Source: Nocardioides euryhalodurans
Lineage (GTDB): Bacteria; Actinomycetota; Actinomycetes; Propionibacteriales; Nocardioidaceae
Assembly (NCBI RefSeq): GCF_004564375.1
Contig: NZ_CP038267.1
Coordinates: forward strand, 825,501-889,500
DNA: 64,000 nt
Direction of reading: 5' to 3'
Below the pieces are notes generated by a model. It was given only the letters and a program-made list of their open reading frames with translations, was not told where the DNA came from and did no database searches. This document shows positions 44,264 through 53,301 of this stretch, piece after piece (position 1 is the stretch's first letter; every line of letters begins with the position of its first letter). The translations under genes and the position numbers were made by a program.

Positions 44264-47239
44264 TCATCCCCAGAAGACCCGGTCGACCACGGCGTGCGTA
44301 CGCCGGGTGCGGCGGAGGTAGTCGTTGACCATCTCGTCCGAGCCGCCCGGTGGGTAGCCGACCGTGATCGAGACGGCGGCCTTCTCGCGGGTGTCGCGCG
44401 GCAGCTGGTCGGCCGCCTTGCCGCGCACCAGGGTGATCGCGTTGCGGATCCGGCTCACGCTGCGCCAGCCGCCGGCCAGCACCCGGGCGTCGGCGTCGGC
44501 CAGGAGCCCGGCCTCGCGGGCCGCCTCCAGCGCCTCCAGGGTGCGGGTCGTGCGCAGTCCGGCCACCTCCGCGCCGTGGCGCAGCTGGAGGAGCTGCACC
44601 GTCCACTCGATGTCCGCCAGGCCGCCCCGCCCCAGCTTGAGGTGGGTGTTGCGGTCGGCGCCTCGCGGCAGTCGCTCGGTGTCCACACGCGCCTTGATCC
44701 GCCTGATCTCGACGACGTCCTCCTGCTCGAGGCCCCCGGCGGGGAAGCGCAGCGGGTCGATGAGGTCGGTGAACCGACGCCGGAGGTCCTCGTCGCCGAC
44801 GACCGCGTCGGCCCGGAGCAGCGCCTGGGCCTCCCAGACCCGCGACCACTTCGCGTAGTAGGCGGCGTAGGAGTCGAGGCTGCGGACCAGCGGCCCCTGC
44901 TTGCCCTCGGGCCGGAGGTCCGCGTCGACGGTGAGCACCGGGTCGGGCCCGGGGGCGGCCAGCAGCCGCCGCAGCTCGTTGGCGACCGCGATGGCGTAGC
45001 CGCTGGCCTCCTGGGGGTCCGCACCCGGTCGCGGGTCGTGGACGAACAGCACGTCGGCGTCCGAGCCGTAGGCCAGCTCGAACCCGCCGTACCTCCCCAT
45101 CGCGACGATCGCCATGGCCGTCGGTGCCTCGTCGGTCCCCCGCTGGCTGCGCACCGCCCGTTCGGCGACCTGCAGCGTCGCCTCGAGGGTGGCGTCGGTG
45201 AGCCGCGACAGCCCCATCCCCACTGCCGCCACGTCCGTCTCGCCGAGCAGGTCTCCCGAGGCGATCCGGAGCAGCTCTCGGCGCCGGATCGCACGGATGC
45301 CGCGGACGGCGTCCTCGGGCACGGTGTGCCGGCTGCCCGTCGCGGTCATCTCGGCCGTGAGCGCCTCGGCCGAGAGCGGCGCGAGGTCCTGGCCCAGCAT
45401 CCGGACGCCCTGTGGCTCGCGCTCGAGCAGGTCGGTGGCGTAGCGGGAGGTGGCGAGGATCGTGGCCAGCCGCTGGGCCACCTGCCCCTCGTCGCGCAGG
45501 GTCGCGAGGAACCACGGCGTGCCGCCGAGGTGGTCGCTGAGCCGCCGGAAGCCGAACAGGCCCGCGTCGGGGTCGGGACAGTCGGCGAACCACTCGAGCA
45601 TCGCGGGCAGCAGCGTGCGCTGGATCGCCGCGGCCCGCGAGACCCCCGCGGTGAGCGCTTCGAGGTGGCGCAGCGCGGCCCGGGGGTCGGCGTACCCCAG
45701 CGCGGCCATCCGGGCGCTCGCCTCCTCCGGCGAGAGCCGCGCCCCCTCGCCGGGGATCCGCGCGACGGCGGCGAGCAGCGGCCGGTAGAAGAGCTTCTCG
45801 TGCAGCCGACGCACCTCGCGGCGGTGGTGCTGCCACTCCCGGTCGAGCCCCGCGACCGCGTCGGTGAAGTGGCCCATGCTGCGCCCGAGCCGGCGCAGCG
45901 CCACGTCGTCCTCCGGGACCACGTGCGTGCGCCGCAGCTGGTGGAGCTGGATCCGGTGCTCGAGCGTGCGGAGGAAGGCGTACGCCTCGTGCAGCGCCTC
46001 GCCGTCGGGGCGGCCGACGTAGCCGCCGTGGGTCAGCTCGGCGAGCGCGCTCAGCGTGGTCGGGACCCGCAGGCGCTCGTCGGTCCGCCCGTGGACGAGC
46101 TGCATCAGCTGGACGGCGAACTCCACGTCGCGCAGGCCGCCGGACCCGAGCTTGAGCTGCCGCTCGGCCTGGTGGGCCGGGATGTGGTCGAGCACCCGGC
46201 GGCGCATCGCCTGGACGTCCTCGACGAAGCCCTCCCGCTGCGACGCCTGCCAGACCATGGGCGCGACCATGGCGGCGTAGTCGCGGCCGAGCTCGAGGTC
46301 GCCCGCGACGGGCCGCGCCTTGAGCAGCGCCTGGAACTCCCAGGTCTTGGCCCAGCGCTCGTAGTAGCCCCGATGGCTGGCCAGGGTGCGCACCAGAGGC
46401 CCCGACTTCCCCTCCGGCCGGAGGTTGGCGTCGACCTCCCACAGCGTGCCCTCCGGCGTGTGCTCGGAGCAGGCGCGCATCAGGTGGCCCGCGAGCTGCG
46501 ACGCGACCCGGGCGGCGACGTCCTCCTGGGCGCCCTCGACCGGCTCGAAGACGTAGATGACGTCGACGTCGGAGACGTAGTTGAGCTCGTGGCCGCCGCA
46601 CTTCCCCATCGCCACCACGGCGAGCCGGGCCTGCCTGCTGTCCTCCCCCACGATGCCGCGGGCGATCGCGAGGGCCGCGTCGAGCGCGGCAGCCGCCAGG
46701 TCGGACAGCTCGGCGGCGGTGTCGTCGACGCCCTGGTCGTGCGCCAGGTCGCGCGCGGCCAGGCGGAGCAGCACGCGCCGGTACTCCACCCGCAGGGCGT
46801 CGAGCGCCTCGGCGCGGGGCAGCGTGGCGAGCGGCATCGGATCACACGGGTCGGCCCCCACCGCGGCCAGCAGTCCCTCGCGAACGGCGAACAGCGGCGC
46901 CCGGGTCGAGCCGAGGGTCGGGTCGGTCAGCTCCTGCCACTGCTCGGGGTGCCGGACCAGGTGGTCGGTCAGCGCCGTGCTCATCCCCAGCACCGACAGC
47001 AGCCGCATCGCCGTCCCCTCGTCGTCGGCCACCTCGGTGAGCATCGCGACCGGGTCGGGAAGGGCCTCGGCCACCCGCAGCAGTCCGGACAGCGCGAGGT
47101 CGGGATCGGCGGTGCGGCCGAGCAGCGGCACCAGCGGGTCGGCGCGTTCCCCCAGCTGGTCGAGCAGGGCGGTGGCCCGGTCGGTGTCGGTGAACCCGGC
47201 CCGGACCAGCACGCCCCGGCTGCGGTCGGGCCTGCTCAT
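44264..47239 (-). CDS. glnE: Bifunctional glutamine synthetase adenylyltransferase/deadenylyltransferase
   Basis: 991 residues from the ATG at 47239, close to the usual actinobacterial length. Two nucleotidyltransferase domains lie in tandem: the first in the N-terminal half (VVAMGKCGGHELNYVSDVDV), the second in the C-terminal half (IVAMGRYGGFELAYGSDADV). Each is followed by the helical domain with LRPEGKSGPLVRT and LRPEGKQGPLVRS. The enzyme adds and removes AMP on a conserved tyrosine of glutamine synthetase I in response to nitrogen state. Its start overlaps the amidotransferase stop by 4 bases. The neighbouring glutamine synthetase seems not to be its substrate (see that entry). Confidence 0.96.
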   Translation of the reverse strand: MSRPDRSRGVLVRAGFTDTDRATALLDQLGERADPLVPLLGRTADPDLALSGLLRVAEALPDPVAMLTEVADDEGTAMRLLSVLGMSTALTDHLVRHPEQWQELTDPTLGSTRAPLFAVREGLLAAVGADPCDPMPLATLPRAEALDALRVEYRRVLLRLAARDLAHDQGVDDTAAELSDLAAAALDAALAIARGIVGEDSRQARLAVVAMGKCGGHELNYVSDVDVIYVFEPVEGAQEDVAARVASQLAGHLMRACSEHTPEGTLWEVDANLRPEGKSGPLVRTLASHRGYYERWAKTWEFQALLKARPVAGDLELGRDYAAMVAPMVWQASQREGFVEDVQAMRRRVLDHIPAHQAERQLKLGSGGLRDVEFAVQLMQLVHGRTDERLRVPTTLSALAELTHGGYVGRPDGEALHEAYAFLRTLEHRIQLHQLRRTHVVPEDDVALRRLGRSMGHFTDAVAGLDREWQHHRREVRRLHEKLFYRPLLAAVARIPGEGARLSPEEASARMAALGYADPRAALRHLEALTAGVSRAAAIQRTLLPAMLEWFADCPDPDAGLFGFRRLSDHLGGTPWFLATLRDEGQVAQRLATILATSRYATDLLEREPQGVRMLGQDLAPLSAEALTAEMTATGSRHTVPEDAVRGIRAIRRRELLRIASGDLLGETDVAAVGMGLSRLTDATLEATLQVAERAVRSQRGTDEAPTAMAIVAMGRYGGFELAYGSDADVLFVHDPRPGADPQEASGYAIAVANELRRLLAAPGPDPVLTVDADLRPEGKQGPLVRSLDSYAAYYAKWSRVWEAQALLRADAVVGDEDLRRRFTDLIDPLRFPAGGLEQEDVVEIRRIKARVDTERLPRGADRNTHLKLGRGGLADIEWTVQLLQLRHGAEVAGLRTTRTLEALEAAREAGLLADADARVLAGGWRSVSRIRNAITLVRGKAADQLPRDTREKAAVSITVGYPPGGSDEMVNDYLRRTRRTHAVVDRVFWG

Positions 47240-47946
47240 CGCGCGAGCTCGGCGAAGCGGGTCGCGAGCGGGCGCCACGCCGCGTCGAGCTCGGCCCGGG
47301 CACCGTCGATGTCCGCGATCACGGCCGCCTGGTCGATGCCGCGCTCGAGGTGGTCGTCGCGATCGCCGGCCGCCCACGAGGCGACGACCGGCCCGTCGAC
47401 CTCGGGGTGCAGCTGCACGCCCCACGCGCGTGGTGCGAAGCGGGCCACCTGCAGCTCGCCCGCGTCGGTCCGGGCGAGCGCGACGGCGCCCTCGGGGAGG
47501 CCGGTCACCACGTCGCTGTTCCACTGCACGCCCCGGACCGGCCCCAGGCCGGCCACGAGGTCGTCGTCGGCGGCCTCGGGCAGCCAGCCCACGTCGTACA
47601 GCCCGACCTGCTGGCCGCGGGGGTTGCGCTCGACGGTCCCGCCCAGCGCCGAGGCGACCAGCTGGTGACCGAGGCAGATCCCCAGCAGAGCCTGCCCGGA
47701 GGCCACGCTGGAGCGCACCAGCTCCTTGACCGGGCCGATCCAGTGGTGGAGCTCGTCGTCGTCGGCCCCCATCGAGCCGCCCAGCACCACGACGGCGTCG
47801 TACGCCGGGAGCCCGGCCGGACCGGGCAGCTCCTCGCCCGCCCACGGCCGGCAGACCTCGAGCCCGGCACCGGCGTCCTCGAGCCAGGTGCCGAACAGGG
47901 CCGGCGGGCACTCGGCCTCGTGCTCCACCACCAGGATGCGCGTCAC
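47236..47946 (-). CDS. Class I glutamine amidotransferase-like protein
   Basis: 236 residues. The class I amidotransferase triad is visible: nucleophile cysteine in LLGICLGHQLVA, the histidine and glutamate in WGVQLHPEVD. GSMGADDD near residue 60 is typical for the stand-alone GMP-synthase-like group. It releases ammonia from glutamine or hydrolyses a gamma-glutamyl compound; the acceptor is unknown. Coupled to glnE by a 4-base overlap and just downstream of the glutamine synthetase gene, so nitrogen metabolism is the likely setting. Confidence 0.9.
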   Translation of the reverse strand: MTRILVVEHEAECPPALFGTWLEDAGAGLEVCRPWAGEELPGPAGLPAYDAVVVLGGSMGADDDELHHWIGPVKELVRSSVASGQALLGICLGHQLVASALGGTVERNPRGQQVGLYDVGWLPEAADDDLVAGLGPVRGVQWNSDVVTGLPEGAVALARTDAGELQVARFAPRAWGVQLHPEVDGPVVASWAAGDRDDHLERGIDQAAVIADIDGARAELDAAWRPLATRFAELAR

Positions 47947-47974
47947 GCACCCAACCTATCCGGGCCCGTGCTCG

Positions 47975-49312
47975 CTAGATGACCGGCAGCATCCGGTCGC
48001 GCTCGAACGGCGAGACCTGGACGCGGTACTCCTCCCACTCCTTGCGCTTGTTGCGGAGGAAGAAGTCGAAGACGTGCTCCCCGAGGGCCTCGGCGAGGAG
48101 CTCGGAGTCCTCGGCGATGCTGATCGCCTCGTGGAGGGTCTTCGGGAGCGGGTCGATGCCCAGGCTCTGCCGCTCGCGCTCGGTGAGCGACCACATGTCG
48201 TCCTCGGCCTCGCGCGGGAGCTCGTAGCCCTCCTCGATGCCCTTCATGCCCGCGGCGAGCACGACGGCGTAGGCGAGGTAGGGATTGGCGGCGGCGTCGA
48301 GGGTCCGGATCTCGATCCTGGTCGACTGGCCCTTGTTGGGCTTGTACATCGGGATCCGCACCATGGCCGAACGGTTGTTGTGGCCCCAGCAGACGTAGGG
48401 CGGCGCCTCGTCGCCGGCGAGCAGTCGCTTGTAGCTGTTGACCCACTGGTTGGTGACCACGCTGATCTCGCTCGCGTGGCGCAGCACACCGGCGATGAAC
48501 ATCCGAGCGGTCTTGGAGAGCTGGTACTCCGCCCCGGCCTCGAAGAACGCGTTCTGGTCGCCCTCGAAGAGGCTGACGTGGGTGTGCATGCCGCTGCCGG
48601 GGTGGGTGGTGAAGGGCTTGGGCATGAAGCTGGCCCAGATGCCCTGGCTGAGCGCCACCTCCCGGACCACGGTCCGGAAGGTCATGATGTTGTCGGCGGT
48701 CGAGAGCGCGTCGGCGTAGCGGAGGTCAATCTCCTGCTGGCCGGGGCCGCCCTCGTGGTGGCTGAACTCCACCGAGATCCCCATCGACTCCAGCATCGTG
48801 ATCGCCTCGCGGCGGAAGTCCGAGCCCATCGACTGCGCGGTGTGGTCGAAGAAGCCGCTGCGGTCGACCGGCACCGGCTCGCCGCCCGGCTCGGGGGTGT
48901 TCTTGAAGAGGTAGAACTCGATCTCGGGGTGGGTGTAGTAGGTGAAGCCCTTGTCGGCCGCCGCCGCCAGGTTGCGCTTCAGGACGAAGCGCGGGTCGGC
49001 GTACGACGGGGAGTCGTCGGGCATCACGATGTCGCAGAACATCCGTGCCGTGGCCGGTCCCTCACCGCGCCACGGGAGGATCTGGAACGTCGACGGGTCG
49101 GGCTTGGCGAGCATGTCGGACTCGTAGACCCGGGCGAAGCCCTCGATGGCCGAGCCGTCGAAGCCGATGCCCTCCTCGAAGGCGCCCTCCAGCTCGGCCG
49201 GCGCGACCGCGACCGACTTGAGGAACCCCAGCACGTCGGTGAACCACAGTCGTACGAACCGGACGTCCCGCTCCTCGAGAGCCCGGAGCACGAAGTCTTC
49301 CTGCTTGCCCAT
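47975..49312 (-). CDS. glnA2: Glutamine synthetase, GlnA2-like
   Basis: 445 residues from the ATG at 49312; an upstream start would add 20 unconserved residues. It makes glutamine from glutamate, ammonia and ATP, or a gamma-glutamyl amide in diverged members. Signatures: VRLWFTDVLGFLKSVAVAPA, IGFDGSAIEGFARVYESDM, HPEIEFYLF, HHEGGPGQQEIDLRYADAL, PKPFTTHPGSGMHTHVS and NSYKRL. It aligns best in memory with mycobacterial and Streptomyces GlnA2 (446 residues). The adenylylation motif NLYxLP of GSI-beta is absent: the region reads LGIDPLPKTLHEA. So GlnE probably does not modify it. Confidence 0.9.
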   Translation of the reverse strand: MGKQEDFVLRALEERDVRFVRLWFTDVLGFLKSVAVAPAELEGAFEEGIGFDGSAIEGFARVYESDMLAKPDPSTFQILPWRGEGPATARMFCDIVMPDDSPSYADPRFVLKRNLAAAADKGFTYYTHPEIEFYLFKNTPEPGGEPVPVDRSGFFDHTAQSMGSDFRREAITMLESMGISVEFSHHEGGPGQQEIDLRYADALSTADNIMTFRTVVREVALSQGIWASFMPKPFTTHPGSGMHTHVSLFEGDQNAFFEAGAEYQLSKTARMFIAGVLRHASEISVVTNQWVNSYKRLLAGDEAPPYVCWGHNNRSAMVRIPMYKPNKGQSTRIEIRTLDAAANPYLAYAVVLAAGMKGIEEGYELPREAEDDMWSLTERERQSLGIDPLPKTLHEAISIAEDSELLAEALGEHVFDFFLRNKRKEWEEYRVQVSPFERDRMLPVI

Positions 49313-49318
49313 GGGGCC

Positions 49319-49350
49319 ACTATGTCTCACCCCTGTGTCCGTGATGTTTC
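49319..49350 (-). promoter_or_regulatory. Candidate glnA2 promoter with GlnR-like repeat
   Basis: On the minus strand CATAGT (49319-49324) ends 6 bases before the ATG, suggesting a leaderless or nearly leaderless transcript. Just upstream, GAAAC (49346-49350), GACAC (49335-49339) and GAGAC (49324-49328) repeat at exact 11-base spacing, the periodicity of GlnR half-sites (GTnAC-n6-GAAAC). The first half-site of the usual four is not recognisable. Confidence 0.4.
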
Positions 49351-49481
49351 CGGCACGCGAGGAGGTCGCCACGACGGCGTCGGCGGTGGACGCGTGGTGC
49401 CGTCGGGCGCCGATCCGGTGCTACGTTCGCCGGACTGTCCAGTCCCACCTCGGGCCCGCTCACACGGGAGGGATGCTGACC

Positions 49482-50843
49482 ATGCACGACCGCGCCTCGA
49501 ACATCCGGGAGGACGCCCACGACGTGGGGAGTCCACGGCCGCCGGACGACTTCCTGCTCCGTCACCTCGCCGAGGAGACCCGGGCCCGCGCCCGGACCTC
49601 CCCCGCGTCCGCCTCCCCTGCCCACGGGGCCGATCCCGGCCTGCTCGAGGCGCTGAGCGGGGCGGTGGCCGAGCTCGGGGACTCGCTGCTGGAGGCGAGC
49701 CACGACCTGTCGGCCCACCCGGAGGTCTCCTTCGAGGAGCACCGCTCGGCGGCGGCGCTGGCCGACCTCGTCGAGTCCCACGGCATCGAGGTGGTCCGCG
49801 GCGCCCACGGCCTCGACACCGCGCTGCGTGCGGAGGTGGGTGACTCCGGACCGACGATGGCCGTGCTGTCGGAGTACGACGCGCTGCCCGGCATCGGGCA
49901 CGGCTGCGGCCACAACGTCATCGCCACCGCCGGCCTCGGGGCGTTCCTGGCCCTCGCGGCCGTGCGCGACCGGCTGCCGGGCCGGGTGGTCTGGCTCGGG
50001 ACCCCGGCCGAGGAGGGCGGCGGCGGCAAGGAGCTGATGGCACAGCAGGGCGCCTTCGACGGTGTGGACGCCGCGCTGATGGTGCACCCGTTCACCTTCG
50101 ACATCGCCGAGCCGGTGTTCCTCGGGCGCCGTCAGCTGCGCGCGACGTTCACCGGGATCACCTCGCACGCGTCGGCCCAGCCGTTCATGGGGCGCAACGC
50201 CCTCGACGCGGTCAACCTGATGTACACCGGCGTCGGCCTGCACCGCCAGCAGCTGCCGCCCACGGACCGGGTGCACGGCGTCGTGACCGCGGGCGGCGAG
50301 CGGCCCAACGTGATCCCCGAGCACGCCGAGATGCTGTTCTACCTTCGCAGCGAGTACCCCGAGAGCCTCGCGGTCCTGAGCGAGCGGCTGGCCGACATCG
50401 CCCGCGGCGCCGCGCTGATGACGGGCTGCGGCGTCGAGCTGTCGTGGGACGAGGCGCCGCCGTACCTCCCCGTCCGCGGCAACCGGCCGCTCGCGGCCAG
50501 CTGGACCACCCGGTACGCCGAGCGCGGCCGGGTCGTCCTCGCTCCCGACGTGGTGCCGCGGATGTTCGCCGGCTCCACCGACTTCGGCAACGTGTCCTAC
50601 CGGGTGCCGGGAGTCCACGCGATGGTGAAGATCACCGACGAGGACCTCTCGCTGCACACCCGTGACTTCGCCGACGCGGCGGTCACGCCCGAGGCCGACC
50701 GCGTGGTGCTGGACGCCGCGTACGCCCTGGCGGCCGTGACGGCCGACTACCTCTCCGACGCCGACCTCCGTGCGGCAGCGGCCGCGGACTTCGAGGCGGC
50801 CGGCGGAGCGGTCGACGTCCCCTCCTACTTCGAGCGCAGGTGA
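49482..50843 (+). CDS. M20-family amidohydrolase, AbgB-like
   Basis: 453 residues from the ATG at 49482, which has GGGAGGG about 10 bases upstream; the ATG at 49473 is too close to it. M20 metallopeptidase marks: HPEVSFEEHRSAAAL, EYDALPGIGHGCGHN with metal ligands H140, C142 and H144, GTPAEEGGGGKELM and SYRVPGVHAMVKI. AbgB-like members cleave p-aminobenzoyl-glutamate. The AbgT-type transporter gene 8 bases downstream strongly supports that role or hydrolysis of a similar aryl amide. The AbgA partner of E. coli is absent. The first 55 residues are an unconserved, proline-rich extension. Confidence 0.88.
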   Translation: MHDRASNIREDAHDVGSPRPPDDFLLRHLAEETRARARTSPASASPAHGADPGLLEALSGAVAELGDSLLEASHDLSAHPEVSFEEHRSAAALADLVESHGIEVVRGAHGLDTALRAEVGDSGPTMAVLSEYDALPGIGHGCGHNVIATAGLGAFLALAAVRDRLPGRVVWLGTPAEEGGGGKELMAQQGAFDGVDAALMVHPFTFDIAEPVFLGRRQLRATFTGITSHASAQPFMGRNALDAVNLMYTGVGLHRQQLPPTDRVHGVVTAGGERPNVIPEHAEMLFYLRSEYPESLAVLSERLADIARGAALMTGCGVELSWDEAPPYLPVRGNRPLAASWTTRYAERGRVVLAPDVVPRMFAGSTDFGNVSYRVPGVHAMVKITDEDLSLHTRDFADAAVTPEADRVVLDAAYALAAVTADYLSDADLRAAAAADFEAAGGAVDVPSYFERR

Positions 50844-50850
50844 CCCCCCG

Positions 50851-52470
50851 ATGACCCAGACCGCCATGGCCCCCACCCGCACCGACCGGCTGCTCGCCGG
50901 CGTCGAACGGCTCGGCAACAAGCTGCCCGACCCGTTCCTGCTGTTCCTCGGCCTGTTCCTGCTCGTCGGCGTGATCTCCACGGCGCTCGAGCTCGCCGGC
51001 ACGACCGTGACCATCCCCGGCACCGACGAGCCCACCGCGGTCCGCGGGCTGTTCACCGGCGAGGGCCTGACCTGGCTGACGGTCAACCTCGGCCCGAACT
51101 TCATCGGCTTCCCGCCGCTGGTCACCGTGGTGACGATCCTGCTCGCGGTGACCGTCGCGGAGCGGACCGGCATGCTCGGCGCCGCGATCAGGGTGAGCCT
51201 CGGGTCGGCGCCGCGCTGGCTGCTCCCGTACGCCGTCGGGCTGGTCGGCGTGACCGCCTCCGTGATGGCCGACGCCGCGTTCATCGTCGTGCCCCCGTTG
51301 GCGGCGATGGTCTTCAAGGCGGCCGGCCGCCACCCGATCGCCGGGCTGGTCGGCGGGTTCGCCGCCGTCGGCGCCGGCTACTCCACCTCGCTGGTCGTCA
51401 CCAGCCTCGACGCCCTGTTCGCCGGCATCACCAACGCCGTCACGACCAACCTCCCGAACGCGGGTGCGACCGTCACGCCGGTCTCGAACTACTACTTCAA
51501 CGTCGCCGCATCGGTCGTGCTCGCAGTCGTCGCCGGCTTCGTCATCGACAGGATCGTCGAGCCGCGGCTGGAGCGGGAGGACGCCCCTCGCGAGATGGTG
51601 GAGAGCGACGACACGGTCGACGGCAGCACCGCTCCCGCGGCGCGCGACGACGAGGACGTCGCACCTGCGCTGCGTACCGGGCCGGGCGACCTCGCGCCCG
51701 AGCTAGACGCCGCCGAGCGCCGGGGCCTGCGGATGGCCGGCGTCGCCTTCCTCGTGCTGTCCGCGGTGATCCTGGTCGCGGTCCTCCCGTCCGGCTCGCC
51801 CTGGCGCAACGAGGACGGCGCGTTCCTGCCGGAGTCACCGCTGCTGGACTCGACGGTGTTCATCGTCTTCGTGCTGTTCCTCGGACCGGCCCTGGTCTAC
51901 GGCTACGTCAGCGGGTCGCTGAGGGAGTCGGCCGACGTGCCGAAGGTGATGGCGCTGGGCATCAAGGACATGGCGGCGTTCATCGTGCTGGCGTTCATGC
52001 TCGGCCAGTTCATCGCGCTGTTCAACTGGACCAACCTCGGCTCGGCCCTCGCCGTCTCCGGCGCCAACGGGCTGGAGTCGATCGGGCTGACCGGCTATCC
52101 GGCGATCCTCGGCTTCATCCTGCTGGCCTCCGTGCTCAACCTGTTCATCGTCAGCGGGTCGTCGATGTGGACGCTGATGGGAGCGGTGTTCGTGCCGCTG
52201 TTCGCGCTGCTCGGCTACGAGCCGGGCTTCGTCCAGGCGGCCTTCCGCATCGGCGACTCGGCCACCCAGGTGATCACGCCGATGAACCCCTACATCTGGA
52301 TCTTCCTGGTGATGCTCAAGCGCTACGAGCCCGAGGCCGGCCTGGGGACCGTGATCGCGCGGATGCTGCCGTTCGTGGTGCCGTTCTGGCTGGCCTGGGT
52401 GGTCGTGCTCTCGGTGTTCTACTTCGGCGGGCTGGACGTCGGGCCGGGCGTGGGGATCCGGATCCCCTGA
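50851..52470 (+). CDS. AbgT family p-aminobenzoyl-glutamate transporter
   Basis: 539 residues from the ATG at 50851. Early NKLPDPFLLFLGLFLLVGVI, VTVAERTGMLGAAIRVSL, GVTASVMADAAFIVVPPLAA, the internal GAGYSTSLVVTSLDALFAGI and the C-terminal MWTLMGAVFVPLFALLGYEP with TQVITPMNPYIWIF are the AbgT signatures. The family imports p-aminobenzoyl-glutamate; some members export sulfonamides, which could matter for resistance. A charged loop at about 240-310 (TVDGSTAPAARDDED) divides the protein. Forms an operon with the M20 hydrolase. Confidence 0.92.
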   Translation: MTQTAMAPTRTDRLLAGVERLGNKLPDPFLLFLGLFLLVGVISTALELAGTTVTIPGTDEPTAVRGLFTGEGLTWLTVNLGPNFIGFPPLVTVVTILLAVTVAERTGMLGAAIRVSLGSAPRWLLPYAVGLVGVTASVMADAAFIVVPPLAAMVFKAAGRHPIAGLVGGFAAVGAGYSTSLVVTSLDALFAGITNAVTTNLPNAGATVTPVSNYYFNVAASVVLAVVAGFVIDRIVEPRLEREDAPREMVESDDTVDGSTAPAARDDEDVAPALRTGPGDLAPELDAAERRGLRMAGVAFLVLSAVILVAVLPSGSPWRNEDGAFLPESPLLDSTVFIVFVLFLGPALVYGYVSGSLRESADVPKVMALGIKDMAAFIVLAFMLGQFIALFNWTNLGSALAVSGANGLESIGLTGYPAILGFILLASVLNLFIVSGSSMWTLMGAVFVPLFALLGYEPGFVQAAFRIGDSATQVITPMNPYIWIFLVMLKRYEPEAGLGTVIARMLPFVVPFWLAWVVVLSVFYFGGLDVGPGVGIRIP

Positions 52471-52486
52471 CGGAGTCGCCCACTGC

Positions 52487-53128
52487 TCAACCGGCTCGCC
52501 AGAACGGCAGGTCGGCAGCGGCGTCCACCGTCTCCCCCGGCGTGGTCACGTCGACGCGGGGATCGTTGGCGATCGCGAACAGGGTCTCCGTCGAGATGGG
52601 CATGCCCAGGTCGCGTGGGTCGCCGGTGATGGCGGGTCCGGCGTAGAAGAGCAACGCGGCGGACTCGCCCTTGTCCACAGCGACGTAGACGACGCCGGGG
52701 TCCTCCTCGGGCGCCTCGGCCTCCCACAGCAGCGTGCCCTGGTCGGTCCGCACGCATCCGGCGAGGAACTCGGTCGCTTCCGCGTCGCAGTCGACCATCG
52801 CCTCGTCGAGGCCCGTGCCCACCGCCACGACCAGCAGGTCCCCGTCGTACTCCCCGTCGGAGCCGTAGCGCAGCTCGGCCCCTACTCCTCCCGAGGTGAG
52901 CTCCTCGGCGGCGTCGCGCTCCCGCTCCGCCGAGTCCGGAGTCCCGGCGTGCTCGGCGGCCACGAGGGCGAGCACTCGTGCGGTGACGGGCACGCGATCT
53001 CCCCCGCTGCCCTCGGCCGAGGATGCCTGGGTGTCGCTGCCGCAGCTGGTCAGTGCTGCGGTCATCAGGACGGCGGCGAGGAGCGGAAGCGAACGCCTCC
53101 GTACCCTGCTGGTGGTCGGCGCGAGCAT
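52487..53128 (-). CDS. Predicted lipoprotein, unknown function
   Basis: 213 residues from the ATG at 53128. N-terminal basic residues (RVRRR), a hydrophobic stretch and a lipobox ending LTSC followed by GSD point to lipid anchoring outside the cell. The mature domain is acidic (EGSGGDRVPVTARVLALVAA, GVVYVAVDKGESAALLFYAG) and not one I recognise. A longer start upstream would bury the signal and is rejected. It is convergent with the AbgT gene. Confidence 0.75.
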   Translation of the reverse strand: MLAPTTSRVRRRSLPLLAAVLMTAALTSCGSDTQASSAEGSGGDRVPVTARVLALVAAEHAGTPDSAERERDAAEELTSGGVGAELRYGSDGEYDGDLLVVAVGTGLDEAMVDCDAEATEFLAGCVRTDQGTLLWEAEAPEEDPGVVYVAVDKGESAALLFYAGPAITGDPRDLGMPISTETLFAIANDPRVDVTTPGETVDAAADLPFWRAG

Positions 53129-53258
53129 CACCGGGCAAGGCTCGCACAGCGGGCCCCCGGGCTCGGGGAATCGCCTACTCGAGTCGTGGTCGGTGTCGGA
53201 TCCAGTCCTGGGCTGGTCTGCCTGGTCCGGGTGGTGGCAACCGCAGGTCCTTGCGCCT

Positions 53259-53272
53259 GGCGTCATGACGCC
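53259..53272. promoter_or_regulatory. 14-base perfect palindrome ahead of the hypothetical gene at 53302
   Basis: GGCGTCATGACGCC is a perfect inverted repeat about 30 bases before the GTG at 53302. It could be a regulator site for that gene or for the divergent lipoprotein gene. No regulator gene is adjacent, so this is weak. Confidence 0.3.
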
Positions 53273-53301
53273 GTGCGGATCGATTCAGGCCTGCTGGAGA
53301 C

